Assembly: GCF_004005935.1 (NCBI RefSeq)
Contig: NZ_SACQ01000001.1
Span: forward strand, 124,001-188,000
Reading direction: 5' to 3'
DNA from: Neptunomonas marina
GTDB taxonomy: Bacteria; Pseudomonadota; Gammaproteobacteria; Pseudomonadales; Balneatricaceae
DNA: 64,000 nt
A program made the position numbers and the translations under genes. The notes under the pieces were generated by a model. That model did no database searches. It was not told where the DNA came from and saw only the letters and a list, made by a program, of their open reading frames with translations. Of the stretch, positions 16,520-26,957 are shown piece by piece (within the stretch, counting starts at the first letter, position 1; each line of letters begins with the position of its first letter).

Positions 16520-17650
16520 TTAACCGCGATAGTAGCGCTGCTCAACGAATGGCATACGAGAAACCGTCATCGGTACTTGCTTGCCACGCACCACTGCAAA
16601 CACTTCGCTGTCTAGCGCAGCAAACTCTTTAGTGACATAACCCATGGCTACAGGCACGCCTGCGCTTGGGCCCAATGTACCGCTGGTCACGGTACCGATG
16701 TTGTTACCGTCAGCGTCTACCAGTTCCGTACCTTCACGGACCGGTGCTTTACCAGAGCTCACTAAGCCAACACGCTTGGTCTCCCAGTTTTTCTCTGCGA
16801 TCTGCTCAAGAATCTTGTCAGCGCCAGGGAAACCACCTGCGCGTTCACCATCTGCGCGGCGTACTTTTGAGATCGCCCAGATCAGTGAACCTTCGATCGG
16901 TGTCGTTGTTTGGTTTAGGTCGTGGCCGTATAAGCAAAGACCTGATTCCAAACGTAAAGAGTCACGCGCGCCAAGGCCAATTGCTTCGATTTCTGGTTGT
17001 TCCAAGAACAAGCGGCACAGGCGCTCAGCTTGATCCGCTGGGATAGAGATTTCGAAACCGTCTTCGCCGGTGTAACCTGAGCGGGACACGAAGCACTCAA
17101 CGCCATCGATCTCCATAATGCGAGAATCCATGAACACCATGTCGCTAACTGCAGGTTGAATACGAGCCACCGCTGCTGCGGCAGTAGGGCCTTGAATGGC
17201 AACCAGTGCGCGATCATCCAATACTTCAAGAGCAACATCGTCACCTAAGTTAGAACGCATGTGAGCGATATCCTGCTCTTTGCAAGCCGCGTTCACGACA
17301 ACATAGATCCAGTCGCCGTAGTTAGTGACCATAAGGTCGTCCATGATGCCGCCTTGTTCGTTAGTGAACAGAGCGTAACGCTGTTTGCCTGCAGGCAGGT
17401 CGATGATGTCGACAGGGACCAGTTTCTCAAGCGCAGCGGCAGCATTGGCACCGGTTAGCTTGATCTGACCCATGTGGGAAACGTCAAAGAGGCCAGCTTG
17501 ATCTCGTGTTTGAAGGTGCTCTTTTTTAACGCCCAGTGGGTACTGGACCGGCATTTCGTAGCCAGCGAATGGCACCATTTTTGCGCCAAGCTCGACATGC
17601 AGGTCAAACAGAGGGGTTTTCAACAAATTTTCTGTTTGATTCTCAGCCAT
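16520..17650 (-). CDS. gcvT: Glycine cleavage system T protein (aminomethyltransferase)
   Basis: Transfers the methylene group from aminomethyl-lipoyl-GcvH to tetrahydrofolate, releasing ammonia. Predicted 376 residues, slightly longer than E. coli GcvT (364). Visible hallmarks are TPLFDLHVELGAKMVPFAGYEMP at the N-terminus (in part), SHMGQI, the catalytic acidic pair in GGIMDDLMV (D104/D105), SRSGYTGEDGFE, and LGARDSLRLESGLCLYG. It is encoded apart from gcvH and gcvP, which sit on the opposite strand beyond the AGCS gene, so the system is split into two divergent transcripts. Confidence 0.96.
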   Translation of the reverse strand: MAENQTENLLKTPLFDLHVELGAKMVPFAGYEMPVQYPLGVKKEHLQTRDQAGLFDVSHMGQIKLTGANAAAALEKLVPVDIIDLPAGKQRYALFTNEQGGIMDDLMVTNYGDWIYVVVNAACKEQDIAHMRSNLGDDVALEVLDDRALVAIQGPTAAAAVARIQPAVSDMVFMDSRIMEIDGVECFVSRSGYTGEDGFEISIPADQAERLCRLFLEQPEIEAIGLGARDSLRLESGLCLYGHDLNQTTTPIEGSLIWAISKVRRADGERAGGFPGADKILEQIAEKNWETKRVGLVSSGKAPVREGTELVDADGNNIGTVTSGTLGPSAGVPVAMGYVTKEFAALDSEVFAVVRGKQVPMTVSRMPFVEQRYYRG

Positions 17651-17680
17651 TTATTCTCTCCAACGTTTTGTTGATAAGGT

Positions 17681-17696
17681 GGGGCGCAAGCGCCCC
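17681..17696 (-). terminator. Intercistronic GC hairpin between AGCS transporter and gcvT
   Basis: GGGGCG / CGCCCC with a CAAG loop, in the 63-base gap between the transporter stop and the gcvT start. No T-tract follows in the reading direction, so it more likely stabilises or processes the transcript than terminates it. Confidence 0.5.
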
Positions 17697-17713
17697 GATC
17701 ATATAGATGTCAG

Positions 17714-19096
17714 TTACTTCTCTTGCGTTACCTGCTCAGGTGCAGACTCTTGGCGGTTGAAGTACTCACGTGTAAGTTTGAAAACAACTGGGCTCAAAAG
17801 TGCCAGTGCGATCAAGTTTGGTAGGGCCATCATCGCGTTTAGTGTGTCCGCAACCAACCAGATGAAGTCTAGGCTGACACCTGCACCCACTGGTACGGCA
17901 GCGATCCAAAGAACACGGTAAGGGATGATCGCTTTCACACCGAATAGGAACTCGACGCAGCGTTCACCATAGAAAGACCAACCAATAATTGTTGTGAAAG
18001 CAAAGATTGCGAGAGCAATCGCTACTAGGTAGTTACCCACACCTGGGAGTGCTTCTGCAAAGGCTGCAGATGTCAGTGCAGCACCTGAAACCCCCGATGT
18101 CCATTCACCTGATGTGATAATAACAAGGCCTGTAATAGAGCAGATGATGATGGTATCGATGAACGTACCCAGCATCGCTACAAGGCCCTGACGAACAGGA
18201 TCTTTGGTTTGTGCCGCTGCGTGAGCAATTGGCGCAGAACCCAGACCCGCTTCGTTCGAGAAAACACCACGTGCTACACCGAAACGGATAGCAGCCCAAA
18301 CAGCCGCGCCTGCGAAGCCACCTTCAGCCGCTGTAGGTGTGAATGCGTGAGTGAAAACCAGATCCAGTGCCGCTGGAATCGCGTCAGCATTGATAGCCAG
18401 TACCACAATACCAGCGCTAAGGTAGGCGATAGCCATCAAAGGTACTAAAGCACCGGCTACGTTACCAATACGCTTGATACCACCGATCAATACAGCACCT
18501 ACCAGCACGGTCAGAATACCGCCTGTCACCCAAACGTTTAGGCCGAAGTTAGCTTGCAGTACATCAGCTACAGAGTTTGACTGTACTGTGTTACCGATAC
18601 CGAATGCCGCAACAGCACCAAAGATTGCGAATGCTGTACCCAACCACGTCCATTTCGAGCCTAGACCGTTTTTGATGTAGTACATAGGACCACCGACGTG
18701 GTTGCCATGCTCATCAACTTCGCGGTACTTCACTGCGAGGACAGCCTCGGAGAACTTAGTCGCCATACCAACGAGCGCTGTACACCACATCCAGAAAAGG
18801 GCACCAGGGCCACCTAGGAATACGGCAGTAGCAACACCTGCGATGTTACCCGTACCTACCGTTGCTGATAGGGCCGTCATCAGGGCTTGGAAAGGCGAGA
18901 TTTCACCTTCGTTCTCCTCACCTTGCTTAGACTTACGACCTTCAAATAGCAGTTGAAAGCCTTTGCCAAGCTTGAGGATAGGCATTAGGCGTAGTCCGAG
19001 CATCAAGAACAGACCAACACCGAGAATTAAGACGAGCATCATGGGGCCCCATACGATCCCATTAATCTCGCCGATAATTGCGGAAAGCGTTTCCAT
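17714..19096 (-). CDS. Sodium:alanine/glycine symporter (AGCS family)
   Basis: Inner-membrane Na+-coupled amino-acid importer of about 460 residues. The start is METLSAIIGEINGIVWG at 19096, with GAGAGG about nine bases upstream; a longer frame would add 38 unlikely residues. Family motifs include the N-terminal LRLMPILKLGKGFQLLF, SALMTALSATVGTGNIAGVATA-type sequence (in the GTGNIAGVA core), GGPGALFWMW, and RGVFSNEAGLGSAPIAHAAA. Many hydrophobic helices are present. Being divergent from sdaA-glyA-gcvHP and upstream of gcvT, it most likely supplies glycine, alanine or serine to these catabolic enzymes. Confidence 0.9.
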   Translation of the reverse strand: METLSAIIGEINGIVWGPMMLVLILGVGLFLMLGLRLMPILKLGKGFQLLFEGRKSKQGEENEGEISPFQALMTALSATVGTGNIAGVATAVFLGGPGALFWMWCTALVGMATKFSEAVLAVKYREVDEHGNHVGGPMYYIKNGLGSKWTWLGTAFAIFGAVAAFGIGNTVQSNSVADVLQANFGLNVWVTGGILTVLVGAVLIGGIKRIGNVAGALVPLMAIAYLSAGIVVLAINADAIPAALDLVFTHAFTPTAAEGGFAGAAVWAAIRFGVARGVFSNEAGLGSAPIAHAAAQTKDPVRQGLVAMLGTFIDTIIICSITGLVIITSGEWTSGVSGAALTSAAFAEALPGVGNYLVAIALAIFAFTTIIGWSFYGERCVEFLFGVKAIIPYRVLWIAAVPVGAGVSLDFIWLVADTLNAMMALPNLIALALLSPVVFKLTREYFNRQESAPEQVTQEK

Positions 19097-19192
19097 TATT
19101 GTGAACCTCTCGTATTTATTTTTATTGTTTGCTGATGGATCAGCAGATCTAACTATTGGTATGTTTACTCTGCTTGTAATCAAGTAGAATAA

Positions 19193-19208
19193 GTTTCCAA
19201 TGAGAAAC
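19193..19208. promoter_or_regulatory. Palindromic operator candidate GTTTC-N6-GAAAC
   Basis: Perfect 5+5 palindrome with a 6-base centre, about 97 bases upstream of the AGCS start. A near-identical site lies 170 bases away towards sdaA. The binding protein is unknown. Confidence 0.5.
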
Positions 19209-19362
19209 AAATTATATGATCAATTAACTTGTTTCAACACTTTTGAGAAAAAAGAGCGGTGCTCTGGTGGATAAGAGAATCGAGGCTGTATTGTGCAGGC
19301 GCAGCAGTTATCGCTAAAACAGTTGCATAATCAGGAAGATAGGGCTGGTTAAAAAATAACCA

Positions 19363-19378
19363 TGTTTCCTATAAGAAA
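19363..19378. promoter_or_regulatory. Second operator candidate GTTTC-N6-GAAAT
   Basis: Shares TTTCC-N-AT-N-AGAAA with the site at 19193. Paired sites in a divergent promoter region suggest one factor regulating both glycine/serine operons. Confidence 0.5.
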
Positions 19379-19436
19379 TTTTCTTTGATTTTGTGAAACC
19401 TTGTTGATAGTCTAAGTTCCAATGTTAAGAGGTTAA

Positions 19437-19535
19437 GACCGGCTCATACGGGGAGGGGAGGGTGTCCCTCACCGCGAACATGCTAATCGTAACGCGACCC
19501 TAATCCGGCTAGAGAGACGTTTTTGTCTTGCTGTT
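19437..19535 (+). ncRNA. Possible structured 5' leader of sdaA
   Basis: A purine-rich and GC-rich segment within an otherwise AT-rich leader. It can form GAGGG-TGT-CCCTC (about 19463-19475), a CGCG stem closed around a 16-base loop (about 19483-19506) and AGAC-GTTTTT-GTCT further on, ending about 54 bases before the sdaA ATG. It does not match the conserved core of the glycine riboswitch or any other class I can recognise. It may be a regulatory RNA of an unassigned type or simply GC-rich leader. Confidence 0.3.
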
Positions 19536-19588
19536 TAGCAAATAAGTAAGAAGGCAAAAGCCATAATAATAAGATTGGAGATGGCGCT

Positions 19589-20974
19589 ATGGCGTTAAGT
19601 ATTTTTGACCTATTTAAGATAGGCATTGGTCCATCATCTTCCCACACGGTAGGCCCCATGGTGGCATCTAACCGTTTTCTAGAAGAGCTCGATCAAAAAG
19701 CGCTGTTTGAACAGGTAGCGACTGTAAAAGTGGGCCTGTATGGCTCGCTCGCGATGACAGGCCACGGCCACGCAACTGATGTTGCAACGATGGTGGGCTT
19801 GTTGGGTGAGAAGCCAGATTTGGTGGATCCAGATAAAGTTGCCTCCTATATAGAAGAGATCGAAACATCGGGCGAGCTGTGGCTTGGCCGTCGTAAGCGT
19901 ATCCCCTTTATTAAAGACGAACACCTTCCTTTCCACTTTGGCGCACTGTTGCCAAAGCATCCTAATGGTATGCGCTTCCAAGCATACGATGCGGCTGGCG
20001 TCATCTTGCTTGACTCTATCTACTACTCAGTAGGTGGCGGTTTTGTGTTGAGCGATGCTGAAGCGGATGACCAAGGCAAACCCGGTGCTGCACCGGCCGT
20101 TCAACTGCAATACCCGTTCGAAAACGGTGTAGAGCTGCTCGAATTTGCTGAGCAAGATGGCATCACGATTGCTGATGTGGTGATGCGCAACGAGCGCGCA
20201 TGGCACAGCGAACAGGAGATTCATGATGGCATCCTGCGCATTTGGGATGTGATGAACGGCTGCATCGAGCGTGGCTGTCAGCAAACCGGTCTACTGCCGG
20301 GCGGGCTGAAGATTAAGCGCCGTGCCCATGATCTTCGTAGAGAGCTGGTGGATAAGCCAGAGGCTGGCCTGAAAGATCAGCTCACCGTGATGGACTGGAT
20401 CAACCTGTATGCAATGGCGGTGAATGAAGAGAACGCAGCAGGTGGCCGCGTGGTCACTGCACCGACAAACGGTGCCGCTGGTGTTATCCCTGCCGTGCTT
20501 GCTTACTACGTGCGCTTTATTCCAAACAGTAGCGAGCAAGGTATCAAGACCTTCCTAGCGACGGCGGCGGCTATTGGCATGTTGTACAAAAAGAATGCGT
20601 CTATCTCGGCAGCGGAAGTGGGCTGTCAGGGCGAAATTGGCGTTGCATGTTCGATGGCAGCGGGTGCCCTGTGTGCGGTGTTGGGCGGTACAAATCTGCA
20701 GATCGAGAACGCAGCCGAGATCGGTATGGAGCATAACTTAGGGCTGACATGTGACCCCATTGGCGGTTTGGTACAAGTGCCGTGTATAGAACGCAACACG
20801 ATGGGAGCGGTGAAAGCGATCAACGCTGCGCGCCTATCACTGCGCGGTAGCGGAGAGCACCATGTGTCGCTCGATAGCGTGATCGAGACCATGCACCAAA
20901 CCGGTTTGGACATGCAAGACAAATACAAAGAGACGTCAACGGGCGGGTTAGCCGTCAATGTCGTTGCCTGCTAA
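19589..20974 (+). CDS. sdaA: L-serine ammonia-lyase (iron-sulfur type)
   Basis: Deaminates L-serine to pyruvate and ammonia using a [4Fe-4S] cluster. Predicted 461 residues, the single-chain two-domain form. The N-terminus [17 protein letters not shown] is the family hallmark. Three cluster cysteines are visible: C346 (EVGCQGE), C388 (LTCDPIGG) and C399 (QVPCIER), with spacing close to E. coli SdaA. GGAG lies about eight bases before the ATG. It is first in the plus-strand operon with glyA, gcvH and gcvP, which together connect glycine, serine, one-carbon units and pyruvate. Confidence 0.96.
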   Translation: MALSIFDLFKIGIGPSSSHTVGPMVASNRFLEELDQKALFEQVATVKVGLYGSLAMTGHGHATDVATMVGLLGEKPDLVDPDKVASYIEEIETSGELWLGRRKRIPFIKDEHLPFHFGALLPKHPNGMRFQAYDAAGVILLDSIYYSVGGGFVLSDAEADDQGKPGAAPAVQLQYPFENGVELLEFAEQDGITIADVVMRNERAWHSEQEIHDGILRIWDVMNGCIERGCQQTGLLPGGLKIKRRAHDLRRELVDKPEAGLKDQLTVMDWINLYAMAVNEENAAGGRVVTAPTNGAAGVIPAVLAYYVRFIPNSSEQGIKTFLATAAAIGMLYKKNASISAAEVGCQGEIGVACSMAAGALCAVLGGTNLQIENAAEIGMEHNLGLTCDPIGGLVQVPCIERNTMGAVKAINAARLSLRGSGEHHVSLDSVIETMHQTGLDMQDKYKETSTGGLAVNVVAC

Positions 20975-20995
20975 TCAATCAAAAGAGAATAAGAA

Positions 20996-22297
20996 ATGAG
21001 TATGAGTGATCAGTATAGCGATTCTATTTACGCGGACTTTTTTACCCAATCGTTGGATCAGCGTGACAGCGCGGTTCAAGATGCCATTACAGAAGAGTTT
21101 GAGCGCCAGGATAGCCAAATCGAGCTTATTGCATCTGAGAACATTGTTTCTAAAGCGGTGATGCAGGCACAGGGTACGGTTCTAACTAACAAATATGCAG
21201 AGGGTTACTCTGGCCGTCGTTACTACGGTGGTTGCGAGCATGTTGATAAAGTAGAAACACTGGCGATCGAACGTGCGAAGCAGCTGTTTGGCTGCGAGTA
21301 CATCAACGTTCAGCCACATTCAGGTGCACAGGCGAACGGTGCTGTGTTCATGGCACTGCTGCAACCGGGCGACACGATCTTAGGGATGTCGTTAGACGCA
21401 GGCGGCCACCTAACACACGGTGCGCGTCCAGCGCAATCGGGTAAGTGGTTCAACGCTGTACAGTACGGCGTATCTGAAGAAAATCATCAGATCGACTACG
21501 ACGCGGTAGAAGCGATTGCCCTTGAGTGTAAGCCAAAGTTGATCATTGCGGGTGGCTCTGCGATCCCACGTGAGATAGACTTCGCCAAATTTCGCGCGAT
21601 AGCCGATAAAGTGGGCGCGTACTTGATGGTAGATATGGCGCATATTGCAGGTCTTGTGGCCACTGGCGTTCATGCGAGTCCATTCCCACACGCTCATGTA
21701 GTGACAACCACTACCCACAAAACTCTGCGTGGTCCACGTGGCGGTATGATCCTGAGTAACGATCTGGATCTGGGTAAGAAGTTTAACTCTGCGGTGTTCC
21801 CAGGTTTGCAAGGCGGCCCGCTAATGCACGTGATCGCGGGTAAAGCGGTTGCGTTTGGCGAAGCGCTGCAACCCAACTTTACTGATTACATCAAGCAGGT
21901 GGTTAAAAACGCTCAGGCGTTGGCTGAGGTGATGGTGCAGCGCGGTTGTGCCATCGTGACTGGCGGCACCGATACGCACCTGATGCTGGTTGATCTGCGC
22001 CCGAAAGGCCTAAAAGGCAACCAAGTAGAAGACGCTCTTGAGCGCGCGGGTATTACCTGCAACAAAAACGGTATTCCATTTGATCCAGAGAAACCCATGG
22101 TGACATCGGGTATTCGTCTGGGTACACCCGCGGGCACTACGCGTGGCTTTGGCGAAGAGGAGTTCCGCTTGATCGGTAACCTGATCAATGACGTGCTTGA
22201 TGGGCTGGTGGAGCAACCAGAAGGTAACGCGGAAGTAGAAGCACGCGTTAAAGCGGAAGTTGAGAGCCTTTGCAAGCGCTTCCCACTGTATCGCTAA
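20996..22297 (+). CDS. glyA: Serine hydroxymethyltransferase
   Basis: PLP enzyme interconverting serine and glycine with tetrahydrofolate. Predicted 433 residues; E. coli GlyA has 417, the surplus being a longer N-terminus. The PLP lysine is K242 in [14 protein letters not shown]. Other hallmarks are [34 protein letters not shown]-type sequence (here [12 protein letters not shown]), and the C-terminal [14 protein letters not shown]. It begins 21 bases after sdaA. The ATG at 20996 and a second ATG two codons later are both possible. Confidence 0.97.
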   Translation: MSMSDQYSDSIYADFFTQSLDQRDSAVQDAITEEFERQDSQIELIASENIVSKAVMQAQGTVLTNKYAEGYSGRRYYGGCEHVDKVETLAIERAKQLFGCEYINVQPHSGAQANGAVFMALLQPGDTILGMSLDAGGHLTHGARPAQSGKWFNAVQYGVSEENHQIDYDAVEAIALECKPKLIIAGGSAIPREIDFAKFRAIADKVGAYLMVDMAHIAGLVATGVHASPFPHAHVVTTTTHKTLRGPRGGMILSNDLDLGKKFNSAVFPGLQGGPLMHVIAGKAVAFGEALQPNFTDYIKQVVKNAQALAEVMVQRGCAIVTGGTDTHLMLVDLRPKGLKGNQVEDALERAGITCNKNGIPFDPEKPMVTSGIRLGTPAGTTRGFGEEEFRLIGNLINDVLDGLVEQPEGNAEVEARVKAEVESLCKRFPLYR

Positions 22298-22320
22298 TTT
22301 TAGACAATAAACATATTCAC

Positions 22321-22349
22321 AGGTGTGGGCAGTCATTGCCCACACACCT
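22321..22349 (+). terminator. Intercistronic hairpin between glyA and gcvH
   Basis: TGTGGGCA / TGCCCACA core with a short loop, extended by AGG/CCT across a 2-base bulge. No T-tract follows. It probably tunes or stabilises the mRNA segments within the operon rather than ending it. Confidence 0.5.
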
Positions 22350-22377
22350 TACGAATCAGAAAGGGTAGGAAAGAACA

Positions 22378-22764
22378 ATGAGCAACGTTCCAGCAAACTT
22401 AAAATATGCAGCATCTCACGAGTGGGTTCTGGACAACGGTGACGGCACTGTAACCGTTGGTATCACTGAGCACGCACAAGAGTTGTTGGGTGATGTGGTT
22501 TTCGTTGAACTGCCTGAAGTTGGCCGTGCAGTAGAGAAAGGCGAAGAGTTCTCTTTGGTTGAGTCTGTAAAAGCTGCATCCGATATCTACTCACCATTGA
22601 GCGGTGAAGTGATCGCGGTGAATGAAGCACTAGAAGATGCGCCAGAAACAATCAACGAATCCGCTTTCGAAGATGGTTGGATTGCAAAGCTGAAAGTTAG
22701 CGATGCAGCTGAACTGGAAGACCTGCTGGATGCAGCAGCGTACGAGGCCAACGTAGCAGAATAA
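22378..22764 (+). CDS. gcvH: Glycine cleavage system H protein (lipoyl carrier)
   Basis: Lipoylated carrier shuttling the aminomethyl group between GcvP, GcvT and dihydrolipoamide dehydrogenase. Predicted 128 residues, the normal length. The lipoyl lysine is K65 in [11 protein letters not shown]. The [24 protein letters not shown] and SPLSGEV motifs are intact. AGGA lies eight bases before the ATG. gcvP follows after 14 bases. Confidence 0.97.
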   Translation: MSNVPANLKYAASHEWVLDNGDGTVTVGITEHAQELLGDVVFVELPEVGRAVEKGEEFSLVESVKAASDIYSPLSGEVIAVNEALEDAPETINESAFEDGWIAKLKVSDAAELEDLLDAAAYEANVAE

Positions 22765-22778
22765 GGGGTAACACCAAC

Positions 22779-25664
22779 GTGGAAAAACGTACTCTGAGTG
22801 AACTGGAACAAACGCACGACTTTACGCGTCGTCATATCGGTATTCAGCCAGAAGACCAACAAGCTATGTTGGACGAGCTGGGTGCGAGCTCTCTTGAAGC
22901 GCTAATCGAAGACACAGTACCTGCATCGATCCGTTTGGATGACGCATTGCAGATGGCTGACTCGGTAACCGAAGTTAACGCATTAGCAGAGCTGAAAGAG
23001 AAAGCGGCTAAAAACGTCGTAAACAAGTCTTACATCGGCATGGGCTACCACAACACGCTGGTCCCTAACGTAATTTTGCGCAACGTGATGGAAAACCCAG
23101 GCTGGTATACGGCGTATACGCCTTACCAACCTGAGATCGCTCAGGGACGTTTGGAATCGTTGCTAAACTTCCAGCAGGTTGTGATGGACCTGACGGGTAT
23201 GGATCTGGCGAACGCTTCTCTCCTAGATGAAGCAACGGCTGCTGCCGAAGCGATGACGCTGTGTAAGCGTTCTAATCGTAAGAAGAGCAACAGCTTCTTT
23301 ATCGCAGATGATGTTCACCCGCAAACCATTGACGTGATCAAAACACGCGCTGAGTACTTCGGTTTTGAAATCATCGTCGCGCCTGTTGCTGAGCTTGATC
23401 AGCACGACGTATTCGGTGTTCAGCTGCAGTACCCAGGCACATTCGGTGATATCTCTGATATCAAAGCGATCATCGACCAGGCCAAAGCGCAGAAAGCGAT
23501 GGTGTCTGTAGCGGCTGACCCACTGGCGTTGGTGCTAATGAAATCACCAGGTTCATTGGGCGCTGATGTTGTGCTTGGCTCCGCACAGCGCTTCGGTGTA
23601 CCGATGGGCTTTGGTGGTCCACACGCGGCATTCTTCGCATCAAGCGATAAACTGAAGCGCTCGGTGCCGGGCCGTATTATCGGTGTATCCAAAGATGTTC
23701 GCGGTAACCAAGCTCTGCGTATGGCGATGCAAACACGTGAGCAACATATCCGCCGTGATAAAGCCACGTCAAACATCTGTACAGCGCAAGCGTTGCTAGC
23801 CAACATGTCGAGCTTCTACGCGGTTTATCACGGCCCAGAAGGTCTGAAAACGATCGCTGAACGTGTTCACCGCCTCACGGCGATTCTGGCTCAAGGTTTG
23901 GCGTCTAAGGGCTTAAGCTCTAACGACACTTACTTTGATACCATCACGGTTAACGTTGGCGCAGACCAAGAAACGATCTATCAGCGCGCTTTAGATGCCG
24001 GTTGCAACCTGCGTAAAGTGGGCGACAACCGCCTAGGCGTTGCGTTGGATGAAACGACGCAAGCGGCGGACGTGGAACAACTGTTCGCAGTCTTCCTAGG
24101 TGATGATCACGGTGTTGATCTGCAAGCACTCGATGCAGCCATTACTGCAGGCGCAGCCACTGGCTTATCTGCTGATGTGCGCCGTGATGACGCTATCTTG
24201 TCGCACCCAGTATTCAACAGCTATCACTCTGAAACAGACATGCTTCGCTACATGAAGAAGCTAGAGAACAAAGATTACTCTCTGGCACACGGCATGATCC
24301 CACTGGGTTCATGTACGATGAAGCTGAACGCGACAGCAGAGATGATCCCAGTAACATGGCCTGAGTTTGCCAACATGCACCCATTCGCACCTGCGGATCA
24401 GGTAGCAGGCTACCACCAGATGCTGGAAGAGCTTGAAGAGCAACTGGTAGAGATCACAGGCTACGATAAGGTATCACTACAACCTAACTCAGGTGCTTCT
24501 GGTGAGTACGCAGGCCTATTGGCTATTCGTAAGTACCAAGAGTCGATTGGTGAAGGTCACCGTGATGTCTGCTTGATCCCATCATCAGCGCACGGTACTA
24601 ACCCAGCGTCGGCTGCGATGATGGATATGAAGATCATCGTAACCAAGTGTGATGAGCAAGGTAACGTAGATCTGGCTGATCTGGCGGAGAAAGCTGAGCA
24701 GCACGCTGAGAACCTGTCTTGCTTGATGATCACGTATCCGTCGACTCACGGTGTCTACGAAGAAGATATCGTTGAGATCTGCGAAGTGATCCATAAGTTC
24801 GGTGGCCAAGTCTACATGGACGGCGCCAACATGAACGCGCAGGTTGGTATCTCTAAACCGGGCTTAATCGGTTCTGACGTATCGCACCTTAACTTGCACA
24901 AAACGTTCGCTATCCCACACGGTGGTGGTGGTCCTGGTATGGGTCCAATCGGTGTTAAAAGCCACTTGGCGCCATTCTTGGCAAGCCACAAGGTCAGCCC
25001 AGTTGATGGCTTGAACCCAGAGAATGGTGCAGTTGCTGCAGCGCCTTTCGGTTCCGCCTCTATCTTGCCGATCACGTGGATGTACAACCGCATGTTAGGT
25101 AAGTCTGGCCTGAAAGCATCGACGCAAAATGCGATCTTGGGCGCTAACTACCTGACTGAAAAACTCAGTGCGCACTACCCGATTCTGTATCGCGGCCGTA
25201 ACAACAAAGTGGCTCACGAATGTATCGTTGATATTCGTCCACTGAAAGAAGCGTCTGGCGTCACAGAAGAAGATATTGCTAAGCGTCTGATGGACTACGG
25301 TTTCCACGCGCCGACAATGTCGTTCCCAGTGGCAGGCACGTTGATGATTGAGCCGACTGAGTCTGAGTCAAAAGGTGAGCTGGATCGCTTTATCGAAGCG
25401 ATGGTTAAGATCCGCGCTGAGGTCGAGCGTGTGCAGAATGGCGAATGGCCAGCGGACAACAACCCGCTGTTCAATGCGCCGCATACGCTGGCAGATATCA
25501 CCAATGCATGGGATCGCCCTTACTCTGTAGAGGAAGCAGTATTCCCAACGGCAGCAACGCGTGATAGCAAGTTCTGGCCAACCGTAAACCGCGTAGACAA
25601 CGTGTACGGTGACCGTAACTTCATCTGCTCTTGCCCTGGCATCGAAGCTTACCAAGAAGACTAA
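22779..25664 (+). CDS. gcvP: Glycine dehydrogenase (decarboxylating), P protein
   Basis: PLP-dependent decarboxylase of the glycine cleavage system. Predicted 961 residues, the single-chain form, starting at GTG with AAGGGG about ten bases upstream. The N-terminal FTRRHIGI and the MGYHNTLVP motif, the glycine-rich [12 protein letters not shown] and the PLP lysine K708 ([13 protein letters not shown]) are visible. Last gene of the sdaA-glyA-gcvHP operon, followed by a strong terminator. Confidence 0.98.
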   Translation: MEKRTLSELEQTHDFTRRHIGIQPEDQQAMLDELGASSLEALIEDTVPASIRLDDALQMADSVTEVNALAELKEKAAKNVVNKSYIGMGYHNTLVPNVILRNVMENPGWYTAYTPYQPEIAQGRLESLLNFQQVVMDLTGMDLANASLLDEATAAAEAMTLCKRSNRKKSNSFFIADDVHPQTIDVIKTRAEYFGFEIIVAPVAELDQHDVFGVQLQYPGTFGDISDIKAIIDQAKAQKAMVSVAADPLALVLMKSPGSLGADVVLGSAQRFGVPMGFGGPHAAFFASSDKLKRSVPGRIIGVSKDVRGNQALRMAMQTREQHIRRDKATSNICTAQALLANMSSFYAVYHGPEGLKTIAERVHRLTAILAQGLASKGLSSNDTYFDTITVNVGADQETIYQRALDAGCNLRKVGDNRLGVALDETTQAADVEQLFAVFLGDDHGVDLQALDAAITAGAATGLSADVRRDDAILSHPVFNSYHSETDMLRYMKKLENKDYSLAHGMIPLGSCTMKLNATAEMIPVTWPEFANMHPFAPADQVAGYHQMLEELEEQLVEITGYDKVSLQPNSGASGEYAGLLAIRKYQESIGEGHRDVCLIPSSAHGTNPASAAMMDMKIIVTKCDEQGNVDLADLAEKAEQHAENLSCLMITYPSTHGVYEEDIVEICEVIHKFGGQVYMDGANMNAQVGISKPGLIGSDVSHLNLHKTFAIPHGGGGPGMGPIGVKSHLAPFLASHKVSPVDGLNPENGAVAAAPFGSASILPITWMYNRMLGKSGLKASTQNAILGANYLTEKLSAHYPILYRGRNNKVAHECIVDIRPLKEASGVTEEDIAKRLMDYGFHAPTMSFPVAGTLMIEPTESESKGELDRFIEAMVKIRAEVERVQNGEWPADNNPLFNAPHTLADITNAWDRPYSVEEAVFPTAATRDSKFWPTVNRVDNVYGDRNFICSCPGIEAYQED

Positions 25665-25688
25665 TATTTGGTTGTTAACCAGCAATTT

Positions 25689-25720
25689 AAAAAGCCGCTC
25701 ATTGAGCGGCTTTTTTGTTT
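25689..25720 (+). terminator. Rho-independent terminator after gcvP
   Basis: GCCGCTC-ATT-GAGCGGC flanked by AAAAA and TTTTTTGTTT. The A-tract on the other side means it can also serve the convergent EamA gene. Confidence 0.93.
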
Positions 25721-25743
25721 ATCTTGGCACTAAAGAAACGTTA

Positions 25744-26652
25744 TCAAAGCTGCTGCGCTTTGGATGCAGCACGTCGGGCACCTAGCCAAGAGAATGAAAG
25801 CTGCGATACGACAACCCCCGTTAACATCAACAAGCAGCCGAGCAGTTCACGTGAACTCAGCTGCTCATTCAACCATAACCAGCCACCAGCGGCTGCGAAC
25901 ACAGCCTCAAGGCTCATGATAATTGCAGCATGCGATGCGGGTGCTGATTTTTGCCCGATAACCTGAAGTGTATGGCCGATACCCACCGTAAGCACACCCG
26001 CAAACAAGAGTGGTTGCCATGCGGCAATCATATTGTTGATGGCGAGTTCATCGCTCTCAAATAGCAGTGCGCCTGCTAGCGATAGAAGACCGCAGAAAAG
26101 AAACTGCATAAGGGAGAGTGTTAGGTTATCAAACTGCTTAGCTATTTTTGCGATCAGAATAACGTGACCTGCCCAAAACCCGGCACCGACCAACACTAAT
26201 GCATCGCCTGGGTTGATGGTGAAACTATCGCCTACGCTCAAAAGGTACAGTCCAATTGCGGCGAATGCGGCACCAATCCAAGTGTTTTTGCCGGTCTTTT
26301 GCGCAAATGCCAGCCCGAAAATAGGGACCAACACAATATACATGCTGGTGATAAAGCCGGCGTTTCCGGCCGTCGTATACTGCAAACCCGCTTGTTGCAG
26401 TGATGCGCCCATGAAGAGTATAAAGCCAGCCGCCCCGCTTGCTAAGAGCAGCGGTCGATCAAAAATGCTCAGCATACGGCGACTTAGTAACAGTAACGGC
26501 AGCAGTGTGAGTGCCCCCAGGAGAAAACGCCCTGCATTGAAACCCAGTGGCCCGAGATACTCTAAGCCCATACTTTGAGCGACCAACGATGCGCCCCATA
26601 CTGCTGCTACTACTAAGAGTATCAGGTCACTTTTTATATTTTTTTCGTGCAT
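25744..26652 (-). CDS. EamA/DMT-family transporter
   Basis: Predicted 302-residue inner-membrane protein with about ten hydrophobic helices in two repeated EamA halves. The first half contains VAAVWGASLVAQ and FNAGRFLLGALTLLP; the second has ...SLEAVFAAAGGWLWLNEQLS, a family hallmark near the C-terminus. The start MHEKNIKSDL at 26652 is preferred because AGGG lies eight bases upstream. Family members export amino acids or other small metabolites; the substrate cannot be read from sequence. It is divergent from a GcvA-type LysR regulator, which may control it. Confidence 0.85.
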   Translation of the reverse strand: MHEKNIKSDLILLVVAAVWGASLVAQSMGLEYLGPLGFNAGRFLLGALTLLPLLLLSRRMLSIFDRPLLLASGAAGFILFMGASLQQAGLQYTTAGNAGFITSMYIVLVPIFGLAFAQKTGKNTWIGAAFAAIGLYLLSVGDSFTINPGDALVLVGAGFWAGHVILIAKIAKQFDNLTLSLMQFLFCGLLSLAGALLFESDELAINNMIAAWQPLLFAGVLTVGIGHTLQVIGQKSAPASHAAIIMSLEAVFAAAGGWLWLNEQLSSRELLGCLLMLTGVVVSQLSFSWLGARRAASKAQQL

Positions 26653-26957
26653 GTTTGCCACCCTGATTCGTGAAGAAAGGGCCAGTGTAACGATGCGCAA
26701 TTCGCGCCACGAATCAAATATCTCATGGGTCATTAGGCGGGCTAAACTTGCCTAAAAGCGACGTAATGCGGCGTTCGCAAGAGAATTGTGTCGATTTTAA
26801 TTAGATTTAGAAAAATGCCGTATTCAACCAGCACAAGCTGTGATATTAGTTGAGCTCATAGATGTGTTGGTGCGGCGCTGCCTCAACCAATACGCGGGAA
26901 AATAATAACAAGCACCTCTCTTGAGGTACCCAACGACAATGAACCGGGGTGATACAT

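Larger units (their letters stand above)
19097..19588. other. Divergent regulatory region, AGCS transporter / sdaA
   Basis: A 492-base gene-free stretch serving two divergent operons. It contains two GTTTC-N6-GAAA(C/T) sites (19193 and 19363), a GGTTA-AAAAA-TAACC inverted repeat at 19346-19360 and a GC-rich segment with several small hairpins from about 19437 to 19535. No glycine-riboswitch core sequence was found on either strand. Confidence 0.6.

Noticed and set aside
16666-17046. Plus-strand open frames opposite gcvT
   Set aside because: Shadow frames of a fully conserved gcvT.
19097-19588. Glycine riboswitch upstream of the AGCS transporter or of sdaA
   Set aside because: The location is right, but the conserved core of the glycine aptamer was not found on either strand.
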